64,000 nt of DNA from JBCDHN01 sp964351855. GTDB lineage: Bacteria; Verrucomicrobiota; Verrucomicrobiia; Verrucomicrobiales; DEV007. How positions within the stretch are numbered: the first letter of the stretch is position 1; each line of letters begins with the position of its first letter. The stretch is taken from positions 9,375 to 73,374 of the forward strand of contig CAYGQD010000007.1 of the NCBI GenBank assembly GCA_964351855.1. Direction: 5' to 3'. The translations under genes were made by a program, and so were the position numbers. Under the pieces are notes generated by a model. That model was given only the letters and a program-made list of their open reading frames with translations. It did no database searches and was not told where the DNA came from. Below, one piece after another: positions 1-8,702 of this stretch.

Positions 1-1582
1 CGACCCAGCGCGAAATGAGCAGGAAACGGAAGCGACCGTCGTGAATCTCGGCAGCGACCCCCGGCCGCGTCGTCCCGCCTTTTTGGCGCGAAAGGATCAC
101 GCCCTCGTTGAGCGCATCGGGCCGCATCCAGAACGCGAGCGAAAACCGATCATTCGCCCGGAAACGACCGAATTTGCCGATCTGCAGCACGTTTTCCCCA
201 TTGAAGACGGCGGCGTTTCCACGCACGCCCGGCCCAAACTTCGCCTCGCCTTTCAACGGCTTCACCTCCTCATCCACCGTTTCCAGTGACCGCATCTTAG
301 CCAGTTCATAACTCGCCAGCGGCTGATCCAGATCTGCGTTTCCGGTGGCCAGTCGCCGCTTCCATTCCTGAAACCCGGCCTCTGAGAGACCACTTTCGAA
401 CCCCTTCGCCAATTGCTGAATCCGGGCGTCCATCTGGTCCAACTTCGCCTGTTGCTGCGGGAGCGGCGCGGTGATGTAGGGCTCGGAATTTCCGTTCTTG
501 ATCGCTCTCCCCGCTTCCGGCGTGGAATTGAAATAGGCGATCATCTGGTAATAATCCTTCTGGCTGATCGGATCATACTTGTGGTCGTGACAGCGGGCGC
601 AACCCATCGTCAGCCCCAGAAAAATCGTCGAAGCCGTATCCACGCGATCCACCGCGTTCTCGAGCAAAAACTCCTCCACCACCGCTCCCGCTTCCGAGTT
701 GTAACGATGGTTCCGATTGAACCCCGTCGCGATCTTCTGCTCCAGCGTCGCGTTCGGCAATAGATCACCGGCCAGTTGCTCGATCGTGAATTGATCGAAC
801 GGGAGATTCGCATTGTAGGCATTGATGACCCAATCGCGCCAAGGCCACATGTGCCGGGGACCGTCAAACTGATAGCCATCGGTATCGGCAAAGCGCGAGG
901 CATCCAGCCAAGGCACGGCCATGGTTTCTCCGTAACGCGGTGAGGCCAGCAAGCGATCCACCACCATTTCCCACGCCTGCGGAGAGGTATCCGCCAGGAA
1001 CGCGTTCACTTCTTCACGCGTCGGTGGCACTCCTGTTAAATCCAGGGTGACCCGCCGAATCAGAGTCTCTTTGCTCGCTTCCGGCGATGGTTGCAGCCCT
1101 TCCGCTTCCAGGCGATCCCGGACGAACGCATCGATCGGGTTGCGGACCCGGTTTGCGTCTTTCACCGCAGGCGGTTCCTCGCGTTCGGGCGGGAGAAAGG
1201 CCCAGTGCTGCTCCCACTCCGCGCCTTCTTCCACCCAGCGTTTCAACAACGCCTTTTCCCGATCCGTCAGCGGCCGTTTTAGCTTGGCCGGTGGCATTTG
1301 CTCGACCGGATCCTCGTGAAAAATGCGGTAAATCGCCTCGCTATTCAGAGGATCGCCGGGAACGATCGCGACGACGCCATCATGGTTCGCCTTCGCCGCT
1401 TCTTCCTGATCCAGCCGCAACCCGGCTTCTCGCGTCGCCGAATCCGGGCCGTGACAGTGGAAGCACTTATCAGATAAGATCGGGCGGATATCGCGATTGA
1501 ACTGGATTCTGCCAGACTCAGCCGCATTGGCAAAGGCGCCAGTCGCGCAGATAAAAAGGAAAACGTGAAAATGACGAAGCAT
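1..1582 (-). CDS. PSD1-type cytochrome c / DUF1549 protein, 3' end outside window
   Basis: Translation from the ATG at 1582 gives a signal peptide (MLRHFHVFLFICATGAFA), then a haem-type CFHCH motif at about residues 40-44 followed by HGPD, typical of planctomycete cytochrome c domains. A DUF1549 region follows, with a second Cys pair CARCH followed by DHKYDPIS near residue 326. About 527 codons are open to the left edge, so the C-terminal DUF1553 part is missing. Such proteins are large, exported and usually paired with a DUF1501 gene. The family is expanded in planctomycetes and verrucomicrobia and often sits near sulfatases and glycan genes, but its biochemical role is unproven. A full paralogue lies at 6217-8685. 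Family call is firm; function is unknown. Confidence 0.9.
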   Translation of the reverse strand, partial: MLRHFHVFLFICATGAFANAAESGRIQFNRDIRPILSDKCFHCHGPDSATREAGLRLDQEEAAKANHDGVVAIVPGDPLNSEAIYRIFHEDPVEQMPPAKLKRPLTDREKALLKRWVEEGAEWEQHWAFLPPEREEPPAVKDANRVRNPIDAFVRDRLEAEGLQPSPEASKETLIRRVTLDLTGVPPTREEVNAFLADTSPQAWEMVVDRLLASPRYGETMAVPWLDASRFADTDGYQFDGPRHMWPWRDWVINAYNANLPFDQFTIEQLAGDLLPNATLEQKIATGFNRNHRYNSEAGAVVEEFLLENAVDRVDTASTIFLGLTMGCARCHDHKYDPISQKDYYQMIAYFNSTPEAGRAIKNGNSEPYITAPLPQQQAKLDQMDARIQQLAKGFESGLSEAGFQEWKRRLATGNADLDQPLASYELAKMRSLETVDEEVKPLKGEAKFGPGVRGNAAVFNGENVLQIGKFGRFRANDRFSLAFWMRPDALNEGVILSRQKGGTTRPGVAAEIHDGRFRFLLISRWV

Positions 1583-1852
1583 GGGTTTGGAAGAAGTAGT
1601 CCTCTTCTTAGGGATTTGGACACTACACCGATGAAACCCCGCGAATTTTCCGAAGTATTTGTAAAACCACCATCTTTCGGGTGCCCCATCAAACCTGAGC
1701 CAATGAATTGCATCGCGCTAGGGGAGCAAACCTCTGCGCTAGTGAACGCTGGAGACCAGACTTAAAGCAGCCAAACTTAGGCTTTCTTGTTTCAGCAATG
1801 GCGAAAGATTCAAGCGAAAAGTCTCCTCATTGGCCTTACCAGCAGTTTCGCG

Positions 1853-4132
1853 TCATGGAACTTGTTCGCTAGAGCCAAGAGTGGCGCTAAACTTTAAAAC
1901 CTTGGAGTTTCGAAGTATCACCAACTCGCACAGAGTGCCGGGTTCTCCTAACCCGATCTGACCAGAAACTTCGTCCTCGCTTGTGACGGATTGACCATTG
2001 ACTGAGAGAATCTTATCACCAGACCGAAGACGAAGATCGCTTGCCGGAGAATTTGGGACAACGGACTCAATGTAGACTACTCCGTCTTCGCCAGTTTTTA
2101 GGAATACCCCAAGTACCCCCCTCTCATCTCCAAAGAGATCGAGCGAAAAATACCAACTAGACAAGAGAGCCAATGAGAACGCAAACAACACTAACCCTAT
2201 CGCCCCGCGCCTAAACAACACTCTAGGATCTACGGATTCTTGATTTAGGATCCCGTGTGTGGCGATGGGTTTCCACTGATTCAATGGCGGCCCATGACTC
2301 GTGAGTCCCCTTCGGAGCCGAAAACTCCAGAAACAAGAAGCCAAGGCCCCAACTATCAAAAAAAGCCCGGTTTCATCAGTCACCTTGGACAAAAAATATC
2401 CGGCACCAATCACCGGTGCACCCCACAAAAAAACCCTTCCTGTTTCCCCTGACGATGAACTATCTCTATTGTTGGAATTTAGCACTGCATATCCTGAGAA
2501 GTGATCCTGGGCATGCAATTGGTCGGCAAGTCGTTCGGCCGTAACGGGGGCACCCAATGCGTTTGCGAAAGCCAGCAACAGCGAGTAATTTCCCTTAAGC
2601 ACTGTCGGAACTCCAAAAGGAAATGCAATTAGGCACTCGCTCTTTACTTCTTCCACTTCTGGCAACCCATCGGGAAAATAGTGTTGAAAAGCTTGTCGGA
2701 AATTTTCGTACGTCGTCGCAAAATCCTTCTTTCCCACCGCCAATACAACGTTTTCTCTTTTCAACCCCAAAGCGGCCCCACCTTCCGTTAAGCCTAGTGC
2801 GGTTCTCAACTCCCAATCAATCCCCTCTGGGGGGACCACATCGTCCAATTCAGCGGAGAAAACAACAAGTGAAGATTCTTTCAACAGTCTCTCTACTACC
2901 AATTGCCAGCTCTTATCATCCTCGGGGCTGACTACCTTCTTCTTGCCCTTTATATAGATCCTGGGTGCACCAAGACTCGGAACGCACTCATTCGGACGCC
3001 CCACCGCAACAAAAGGTCCGACGGTTGGCGCAAAAGTCTGCTCAAGGACCATTTCATTGGCGATCTGTGCACCAAAAGTACCATAGGAACGCTTATCCAT
3101 TCGAAAGCTCCTTAGAAAAACCACAGGCGGACGAGGATCCGACCGGAGGAGGGAAAAAGGCGAGCGGGACTCCCACCTTCGCGAAATGGCCTTCAATCTA
3201 ATCCAAAAAAAGCCTCCGACTACCATGATCCCGATGAAGTGTAAAAAAACGGCATCTTGATTTCCGGTCGGCAGTCGCTGCTCCAAGATCCAGAAAATCC
3301 CCGGAAAACTCGAAACAGTGAGGGCTATTGGCGCCTTCAAGATCATCCTTGCTACCATCCGCGACCTAAACGGGCTCTCTCTTACGTCCGCCTCAGCAAA
3401 CTTTAACCAGTCTGGTGGGCGATTGGTAAATCTTTGGCGCTCTCGAAGCACCCTGAACCACACCCAAAAGAGCAGGCCGAGCAATCCAAAAGCAATGACA
3501 TCAATCCACCACCTCGCATTGATTACCTCGCGAAACTCCACCTTCCCAATCATGGCTTCTATGCCTGGTTCAATTCGAATCAAAACCACAGAGTAGGCTC
3601 CCATCGAGAGTGCTAGCAATCCTAAGGCGAACAGACTCTTCCACTGCTGAAAGAAGAGGCTTGGCAATGTATCAGAGGGGCGCTGAATCCTGTGAACAAT
3701 GGTTCGAAAAACGAACAAAACACACAGGCTCCCCAAGAGGATTGGGACAAACTGGGGATTAACGAGGGGCTCGGTCGAATCAGCAGGAGGCAGATCGATT
3801 CCTGCCGATCCAAAAGCTCCCGCCTTCCCATAAAGATAAACGGTAAGCAGAAAAAACAGCAGAAAGAAAACCGTATCAGGAATGAGCTTCAAACACGTAA
3901 CGAACCCTACTCCAATTCGCGCCATGCGGCTACGTTCTTCAGCTCTAAAATAGGACAAATCTCCTAGTCGGCGCATCTGATTTGTCCCACAAAGACGGAT
4001 GCGCGCATCCCAGCCTATTGTCTTCGATTTCAATCGCCTTCTAACCTCACCAGCATCGCATGGAGGTTGAAATTCTCCGTCCCCAACACCTTCCAACTCC
4101 CAGAGAGCGTCACCAAGTTTAATCGCCTTCAT
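1853..4132 (-). CDS. Large membrane protein: GYF-like N-terminus, TM segments, TIR-like domain, PDZ C-terminus
   Basis: A 759-aa protein in an AT-richer stretch than its neighbours. Residues 1-62 look like a GYF_2-type module (ALWELEG...GDLSYF). About six hydrophobic segments follow between 75 and 312. Residues 335-510 form a soluble domain with VVFLRSF (337-343), VAVGRPNE (375-382), GAPRIYI (388-394) and a late IDWEL (438-442). This pattern is seen in actinobacterial membrane proteins of unknown role and recalls TIR/nucleoside-deoxyribosyltransferase-like folds. Two or three more TM segments (568-600, 642-665) precede a PDZ domain (about 672-752, SGDKILSVNGQ). What is visible is the domain order. 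That the central domain is an NAD- or nucleotide-processing effector is inference. It has no operon partner: flanking DNA is intergenic on both sides. It could equally be a signalling scaffold. Confidence 0.7.
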   Translation of the reverse strand: MKAIKLGDALWELEGVGDGEFQPPCDAGEVRRRLKSKTIGWDARIRLCGTNQMRRLGDLSYFRAEERSRMARIGVGFVTCLKLIPDTVFFLLFFLLTVYLYGKAGAFGSAGIDLPPADSTEPLVNPQFVPILLGSLCVLFVFRTIVHRIQRPSDTLPSLFFQQWKSLFALGLLALSMGAYSVVLIRIEPGIEAMIGKVEFREVINARWWIDVIAFGLLGLLFWVWFRVLRERQRFTNRPPDWLKFAEADVRESPFRSRMVARMILKAPIALTVSSFPGIFWILEQRLPTGNQDAVFLHFIGIMVVGGFFWIRLKAISRRWESRSPFSLLRSDPRPPVVFLRSFRMDKRSYGTFGAQIANEMVLEQTFAPTVGPFVAVGRPNECVPSLGAPRIYIKGKKKVVSPEDDKSWQLVVERLLKESSLVVFSAELDDVVPPEGIDWELRTALGLTEGGAALGLKRENVVLAVGKKDFATTYENFRQAFQHYFPDGLPEVEEVKSECLIAFPFGVPTVLKGNYSLLLAFANALGAPVTAERLADQLHAQDHFSGYAVLNSNNRDSSSSGETGRVFLWGAPVIGAGYFLSKVTDETGLFLIVGALASCFWSFRLRRGLTSHGPPLNQWKPIATHGILNQESVDPRVLFRRGAIGLVLFAFSLALLSSWYFSLDLFGDERGVLGVFLKTGEDGVVYIESVVPNSPASDLRLRSGDKILSVNGQSVTSEDEVSGQIGLGEPGTLCELVILRNSKVLKFSATLGSSEQVP

Positions 4133-4496
4133 TTGAATCTAGTCTGCTATTCGTGAACGTTTTGGCAACAGTGGGTAGGCAAAAAACACATCCTTTGGAA
4201 GCCAATGTGCATTATCAAGACTTCGTCGAAATTGGGCCGAAAACCAAAGCCTGAAGAATCGGCATATCCTCAACCCAAGCCGAAGGGCGCAAAAACGCCA
4301 AAATCTGACGGCCCGAGCCTGCCCAGAGCCAAATACCCCGGATTTGACGATTGGACCGGGGACATTGGGTCTATGGATAGAGCCACTTCCAACGTCAAGC
4401 ATCTATCGGTGAGAAGTCCGGGCTAGCCTTCCGGATGGGCGTTCCCCGCGCCGTTCCGTGAACGAAACCACGATTCTGGCTCGTGATAGCGTTGTT
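4133..4496. other. Intergenic region, no gene supported
   Basis: About 360 bases between the divergently transcribed TIR-like/PDZ gene and the SASA esterase. Short open frames exist on both strands but lack a recognisable product, a good ribosome-binding site or family features. The CCCCGG/CCGGGG arms near 4338-4365 could pair weakly. It presumably holds both promoters. Confidence 0.5.
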
Positions 4497-6065
4497 ATGC
4501 AAAATCCCCTGTCTTCGCTGCTGCCGGTATGGCTCTTCGTTTGCCTGATTTCACCGCTCTCCGCCCTGGAACCCGCTTCCCATTTCAGCGAGCACATGGT
4601 GCTGCAACGCGGGATGGAGGTTCCGGTTTGGGGAACGGCTTCGGCGAATTCCGAGGTCACAGTGACGTTCGCCGGTCAGAGCGCATCGGGAATCGCTGAT
4701 GCATCCGGAACATGGCGCGTGCGTCTTCCTGCTCTGGAAGCTTCTTCCGAAGGCCGGACGCTAACGATCGCAGGCGAGGGCAAAGAGATCGCGATCTCGG
4801 ATGTGTTGGTTGGCGATGTCTGGTTGGGCTCGGGTCAGTCCAACATGGCCGGGAAAGTTGCCAGCTACGCAAAGAAAGACGAAACGCTTGCCCAGTTGGT
4901 CGAAAACGCTCCGTATCCGCAGATTCGCCTCATGAATGGCGGAGCGAAGCCGATCTGGAAACCAGCAACGGCCGAGAACATCAACGCATTCTCCGCGATC
5001 CTATTTCCCTTTGGCGAACGCCTGCACCGCGAACTCGGGGTCCCGATCGGGATGATTGTCGGAGCCGTTGGAGGAACTCCTTCCGGCTTCTGGATTCCTT
5101 CCGAAATCTACGCGTCCAGCGCGATAGCGAAGGCGGAGATCGCTGAATTCGCGAAAACCTGGGATGCCGAAAAGGAGTTGAAGCAGCACCAAGCCAGGCT
5201 AGCCGCTTGGGAAACTCAGGCAGCCAAGGCCACCGCCGCCGGCGAAAAACCTCGCGGTCGTAAACCAGCTCCGCTGGCCGAACCGGGAGCTTCTACCCGA
5301 GGGGGCAAAATCGGTGGCTTGTTTGACAACTTCATTCGCACTTCGGTCGGCTACGGAATTCGCGGTGTGCTTTGGGATCAGGGTGAAGCCGGTTCTGGAA
5401 TTCAGGGACTCGATCAACATACCTGCATGTCAGAATTGATTCGGGGTTGGCGGGAGATGTGGGGACAGGGGGACTTTCCCTTTCTCTTCGTGCAAAAACC
5501 CAGCGGACTGGGGAATGCGTTCAGCAAGGAACACCCAATCACCCGAGAGGCCAATGCCTTCAAACCTCTCCCACCCACCCCGGTTGGAAACGGGGCCGGT
5601 CGCTATCTCTACACCCGGCTCATGCTCGACAACGAAAACGCCTGGATGGTTCCTGCCATCGATTTAGGAGCCACGATTCATCCGATCAACAAATGGGGTT
5701 ACGGAAATCGCGCTGCCGAAGTCGCGCTGCAGATGGTTTACGAAATGAAAGGCGTGCAGGCTTATGGCCCGATTTACGATTCACACAGCATCGAAGGTAG
5801 TAATATCACCGTGCAATTTCGCCAAGCTGGGCAGGGTCTCACCACTCAACACAGCGACACGTTGCAGGGATTTGCCGTGGCCGGAAGTGACGGCGTTTGG
5901 CACTGGGCGACCGCAACGATCACCGGAGCCGACACCGTTACCCTTATGAGCGAAGCGGTGCCCACGCCGACCCGGGTTCGCTTCGCCTTCTCGCAGGACC
6001 GGACATGGGCCAACCTCTTCAACAAGGAAGGCTTGCCCGCGTTGGCGTTTACGACTGAACCATGA
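4497..6065 (+). CDS. Sialate O-acetylesterase-family (SASA) exported hydrolase
   Basis: An SGNH/GDSL-type esterase of the 9-O-acetylesterase (SASA, DUF303) family, 522 aa from the ATG at 4497. That ATG gives a clean signal peptide (MQNPLSSLLPVWLFVCLISP) and is preferred over a GTG at 4458. Visible motifs are the block-I nucleophile GSGQSNMAG (Ser about 115), the WDQGEAGSG block and the late ATIHPINKWGYG block carrying the catalytic His. The domain just after the signal peptide (FSEHMVLQRGMEVPVWG) is the usual beta-sandwich lead-in of bacterial SASA enzymes. Likely role is removal of acetyl esters from sugars (sialate, or plant or algal polysaccharide) in the periplasm or outside. Its substrate cannot be read from sequence. 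It sits among PSD1/DUF1501 genes, consistent with glycan use. Confidence 0.9.
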   Translation: MQNPLSSLLPVWLFVCLISPLSALEPASHFSEHMVLQRGMEVPVWGTASANSEVTVTFAGQSASGIADASGTWRVRLPALEASSEGRTLTIAGEGKEIAISDVLVGDVWLGSGQSNMAGKVASYAKKDETLAQLVENAPYPQIRLMNGGAKPIWKPATAENINAFSAILFPFGERLHRELGVPIGMIVGAVGGTPSGFWIPSEIYASSAIAKAEIAEFAKTWDAEKELKQHQARLAAWETQAAKATAAGEKPRGRKPAPLAEPGASTRGGKIGGLFDNFIRTSVGYGIRGVLWDQGEAGSGIQGLDQHTCMSELIRGWREMWGQGDFPFLFVQKPSGLGNAFSKEHPITREANAFKPLPPTPVGNGAGRYLYTRLMLDNENAWMVPAIDLGATIHPINKWGYGNRAAEVALQMVYEMKGVQAYGPIYDSHSIEGSNITVQFRQAGQGLTTQHSDTLQGFAVAGSDGVWHWATATITGADTVTLMSEAVPTPTRVRFAFSQDRTWANLFNKEGLPALAFTTEP

Positions 6066-6200
6066 TCGACGGAGCGAGCGAAGCCCCACCCACAACGCCA
6101 TCGGCGGCGACGCCCTGACCTACGATTCACGCGGCAACCTCCTCACGTTCAAAACCAAGGGCGAATACCGTGTTCTCGTAGGTCGACGCGGGAGAAAACT
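6066..6200 (+). pseudogene. Short RHS/YD-repeat relic
   Basis: In a frame different from the upstream esterase, the gap before the next gene encodes HNAIGGDALTYDSRGNLLTF. The TYDSRGNL core is the hallmark of RHS/YD repeats. There is no start codon or room for a repeat array, so this looks like a remnant of a larger RHS-type gene. It could be chance similarity over about 25 residues. Confidence 0.45.
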
Positions 6201-6216
6201 GCGATACTGTGGAACG

Positions 6217-8685
6217 ATGAAGAATCTCAAACCCCGATTTCTCTTCCTGACACCACTGCTTGTTGCATTCCCACTTGGCCTCACTGCGGTCGACTTCGAA
6301 AACGAAGTGTTCCCGATCTTGGAAGCGAATTGCCTGGATTGCCACGATGGCGAGACCTTGAAAGGAGGAATCGGTTTGGACCGCTACCATTTTGCGATGC
6401 TGCCGACAGATGCGGGCGAACGGCTCTTTGTTCCGGGGAAGCCTGAGAAATCGGTCCTCCTCCATGTGGTTAAGGAAACCGACCCGGAGAAGCGCATGCC
6501 GCCGAAGGGCGAGCCGCTTTCCCACGACGAAATCGCCGTTCTTCACCGGTGGATCAAAGCTGGAGCCGAGTGGCCGGATGACGGCTGGCGTCCCCCGCAA
6601 CACTGGTCCTTTGTCGCGCCAACTCGGCCAGAGCTACCCGAAGCAGGGAAGGCCTTGTTGAAGGATCGGGCGCATAACGAGATTGACCGCTTCGTTGCTG
6701 CGAAACTTGCCGACGCTGAACTCACCTTGAATCCGGAGACCGATCCGGCGCGCCTTCTTCGTCGGGCTCATCTCGACATCACCGGTCTTCCACCAAGCCA
6801 TGAACAAATCGACCGTTTTCTGGCAGATCCTTCTCCTGTCCACTATGAAAAGATCGTCGATGAACTGCTCGCTTCGCCAGCTTTTGGCGAAAAATGGGCG
6901 ACGCAGTGGCTGGACCTGGCGCGTTATGCCGATTCTGAAGGATATCAGCGCGACGCGCCTCGGAACATGTGGCCCTACCGCGACTGGGTCATCGATGCGC
7001 TGAATGCAGACATGCCGTTCGACCGGTTTTCGATCGAGCAACTGGCGGGTGATTTGCTGCCGAAGGCGACGGAATCCCAGATCGTGGCGACGGCGTTTCA
7101 TCGCAATGCGCCGACGAATCTGGAAGCGGGCACGGACCCTGAGGAAGATCGCTACAAGGTGGTCGCCGACCGCACTGCGACGACGGGCACCATCTGGATG
7201 GGCCTGACGGTGGGTTGCGCCCAGTGCCACAATCACAAGTATGATCCGATTACGGCGAAGGAATACTACGAGCTGTTCGCCTTTTTCAATAATACGCCGA
7301 TGGAGACGAAACAGCAGGGCGACAAGATGGGGATGTCCGGGCTGGTCCACATCGGTCCAACAGCGAAGGTGAGCAAGCGGGAGACCGACTTGGAGTTCGA
7401 GAAACGCGTCGCCGCTGAGTTCGACGCCACCGTGGCGAAGCTGGAAGCGTCGGTGCGGGAAGCGGCCGAAAAGGCGTTGGCGAAACGGAAGCAGGGACGG
7501 GAAGGAATCCCTGAAAAGGCGTTGGAAGCCCTTGATCAGAAGAAACCAATGACGCTGGCCCAGGTGAAGCTGGTCTTGAAAGACATCGCGAAAGGAAACG
7601 CGCCATCTAACCGCCAAGCGGCGGAGCTGGATATTACCGCAAACCGCCTTCAGGCGCAGCGGGCGAAAGAAGTGCGAGTGATGGAGGAGCTGGAGGAGAT
7701 GCGCCCAACCTATATCGCGAAGCGCGGGGATTTCCTGAGCCGAGGCGAGCAGGTGGAACCGGCGACACCTGCTTCGCTCCATCCCTTCCCGAAAGACTAT
7801 CCGCGTAATCGCCTGGGCTTGGCGAAGTGGCTCGTTGACCCGGACAATCCGCTGGTGGCGCGCACGTTCGTGAATCGACTCTGGATCGAAGTGTTCGGCC
7901 AAGGACTGGTGACGACGCCAGAGGATTTTGGGTCGCAAGGTGAAATGCCGACCCATCCGGAATTACTCGACTGGCTCGCGGTGACGTTTTTGGAGGACGA
8001 TGGTTGGTCGCTCAAGAAGGCGCTCAAGCGGATCGTTCTCTCCGCGACCTATCGTCAATCCATCGCAATGAATGTGGCCGGGTCGGAGATCGACCCCAAG
8101 AATCAACTGCTTTGGCGGCATCCCGGACATCGACTGGGAGCGGAGACAATTCGCGATCAGGCGCTCGCGATTAGCGGTCTGCTTTCCCGACGGATGCACG
8201 GGGTTCACTCGCGTCCGTTCCAGCCAGAAGGCGTCTGGCGGAAGACTGCGGGCGCATCGGAGACCTATTATATTAACTCGCGGGGAGAGGACGCCTATCG
8301 TCGGGGTGTCTATACGATTTGGCGTCGCAACAATCACTATCCCAGCTTCGCCAACTTCGATGCGCCGGATCGCGGAGCTTGTGTTGTGAAGCGCGATGTC
8401 TCCAACACGCCCCTGCAATCGCTGACCCTGCTGAACGATCCCGCTTACGTGGAAATGACGCGCGCCTTTGGCCGACGGATCATCGCGGAGGGCGGGGAAT
8501 CGCTCGATGAACGGCTGGACTGGGCTTTCCGAAGTGTTCTGGCGCGGACGCCACGCGAATCCGAGCGAAGCCTGCTTCACGCGGCGTTCGAAACGGTGTT
8601 CCTCGGACCCGAATCCGAAGACGACGCCTACCAGGAAATCGCCACCATCCTCTTCAATCTCCACGAGACCATCAATCGCAGTTAA
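6217..8685 (+). CDS. PSD1 / DUF1549 / DUF1553 cytochrome c-domain protein
   Basis: A complete 822-aa member of the family seen partially at the left edge. It has a signal peptide (residues 1-24), a c-type cytochrome-like CLDCHDG motif at 39-45, and the DUF1549 core (THE region WATQWLDLARYADSEGYQ and GDLLPKATESQIVATAFHRN) with a second Cys pair CAQCHNHKYDPIT. A charged, Ala/Lys-rich helical insert lies around residues 390-500. DUF1553 fills the C-terminus (NPLVARTFVNRLWIEVFGQG, SNTPLQSLTLLNDP). The gene ends 17 bases before a DUF1501 gene on the same strand, the standard two-gene arrangement of this family. Expected location is the periplasm or outer face. A redox or substrate-binding role is suspected from the haem-type motif but not established. 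Confidence 0.93.
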   Translation: MKNLKPRFLFLTPLLVAFPLGLTAVDFENEVFPILEANCLDCHDGETLKGGIGLDRYHFAMLPTDAGERLFVPGKPEKSVLLHVVKETDPEKRMPPKGEPLSHDEIAVLHRWIKAGAEWPDDGWRPPQHWSFVAPTRPELPEAGKALLKDRAHNEIDRFVAAKLADAELTLNPETDPARLLRRAHLDITGLPPSHEQIDRFLADPSPVHYEKIVDELLASPAFGEKWATQWLDLARYADSEGYQRDAPRNMWPYRDWVIDALNADMPFDRFSIEQLAGDLLPKATESQIVATAFHRNAPTNLEAGTDPEEDRYKVVADRTATTGTIWMGLTVGCAQCHNHKYDPITAKEYYELFAFFNNTPMETKQQGDKMGMSGLVHIGPTAKVSKRETDLEFEKRVAAEFDATVAKLEASVREAAEKALAKRKQGREGIPEKALEALDQKKPMTLAQVKLVLKDIAKGNAPSNRQAAELDITANRLQAQRAKEVRVMEELEEMRPTYIAKRGDFLSRGEQVEPATPASLHPFPKDYPRNRLGLAKWLVDPDNPLVARTFVNRLWIEVFGQGLVTTPEDFGSQGEMPTHPELLDWLAVTFLEDDGWSLKKALKRIVLSATYRQSIAMNVAGSEIDPKNQLLWRHPGHRLGAETIRDQALAISGLLSRRMHGVHSRPFQPEGVWRKTAGASETYYINSRGEDAYRRGVYTIWRRNNHYPSFANFDAPDRGACVVKRDVSNTPLQSLTLLNDPAYVEMTRAFGRRIIAEGGESLDERLDWAFRSVLARTPRESERSLLHAAFETVFLGPESEDDAYQEIATILFNLHETINRS

Positions 8686-8702
8686 ACCTTCCTCGTTGAC
8701 CC

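Noticed and set aside
4139..4426. Small genes on both strands between the TIR-like/PDZ gene and the esterase
   Set aside because: Two mutually overlapping antisense frames of 73-87 codons with low-complexity Lys/Pro or Phe/Arg content; neither is supported.
6634..7956. A 440-residue minus-strand open frame across the PSD1 gene
   Set aside because: Arg/His-rich shadow of the plus-strand PSD1 gene, with no signal, motif or ribosome-binding site.
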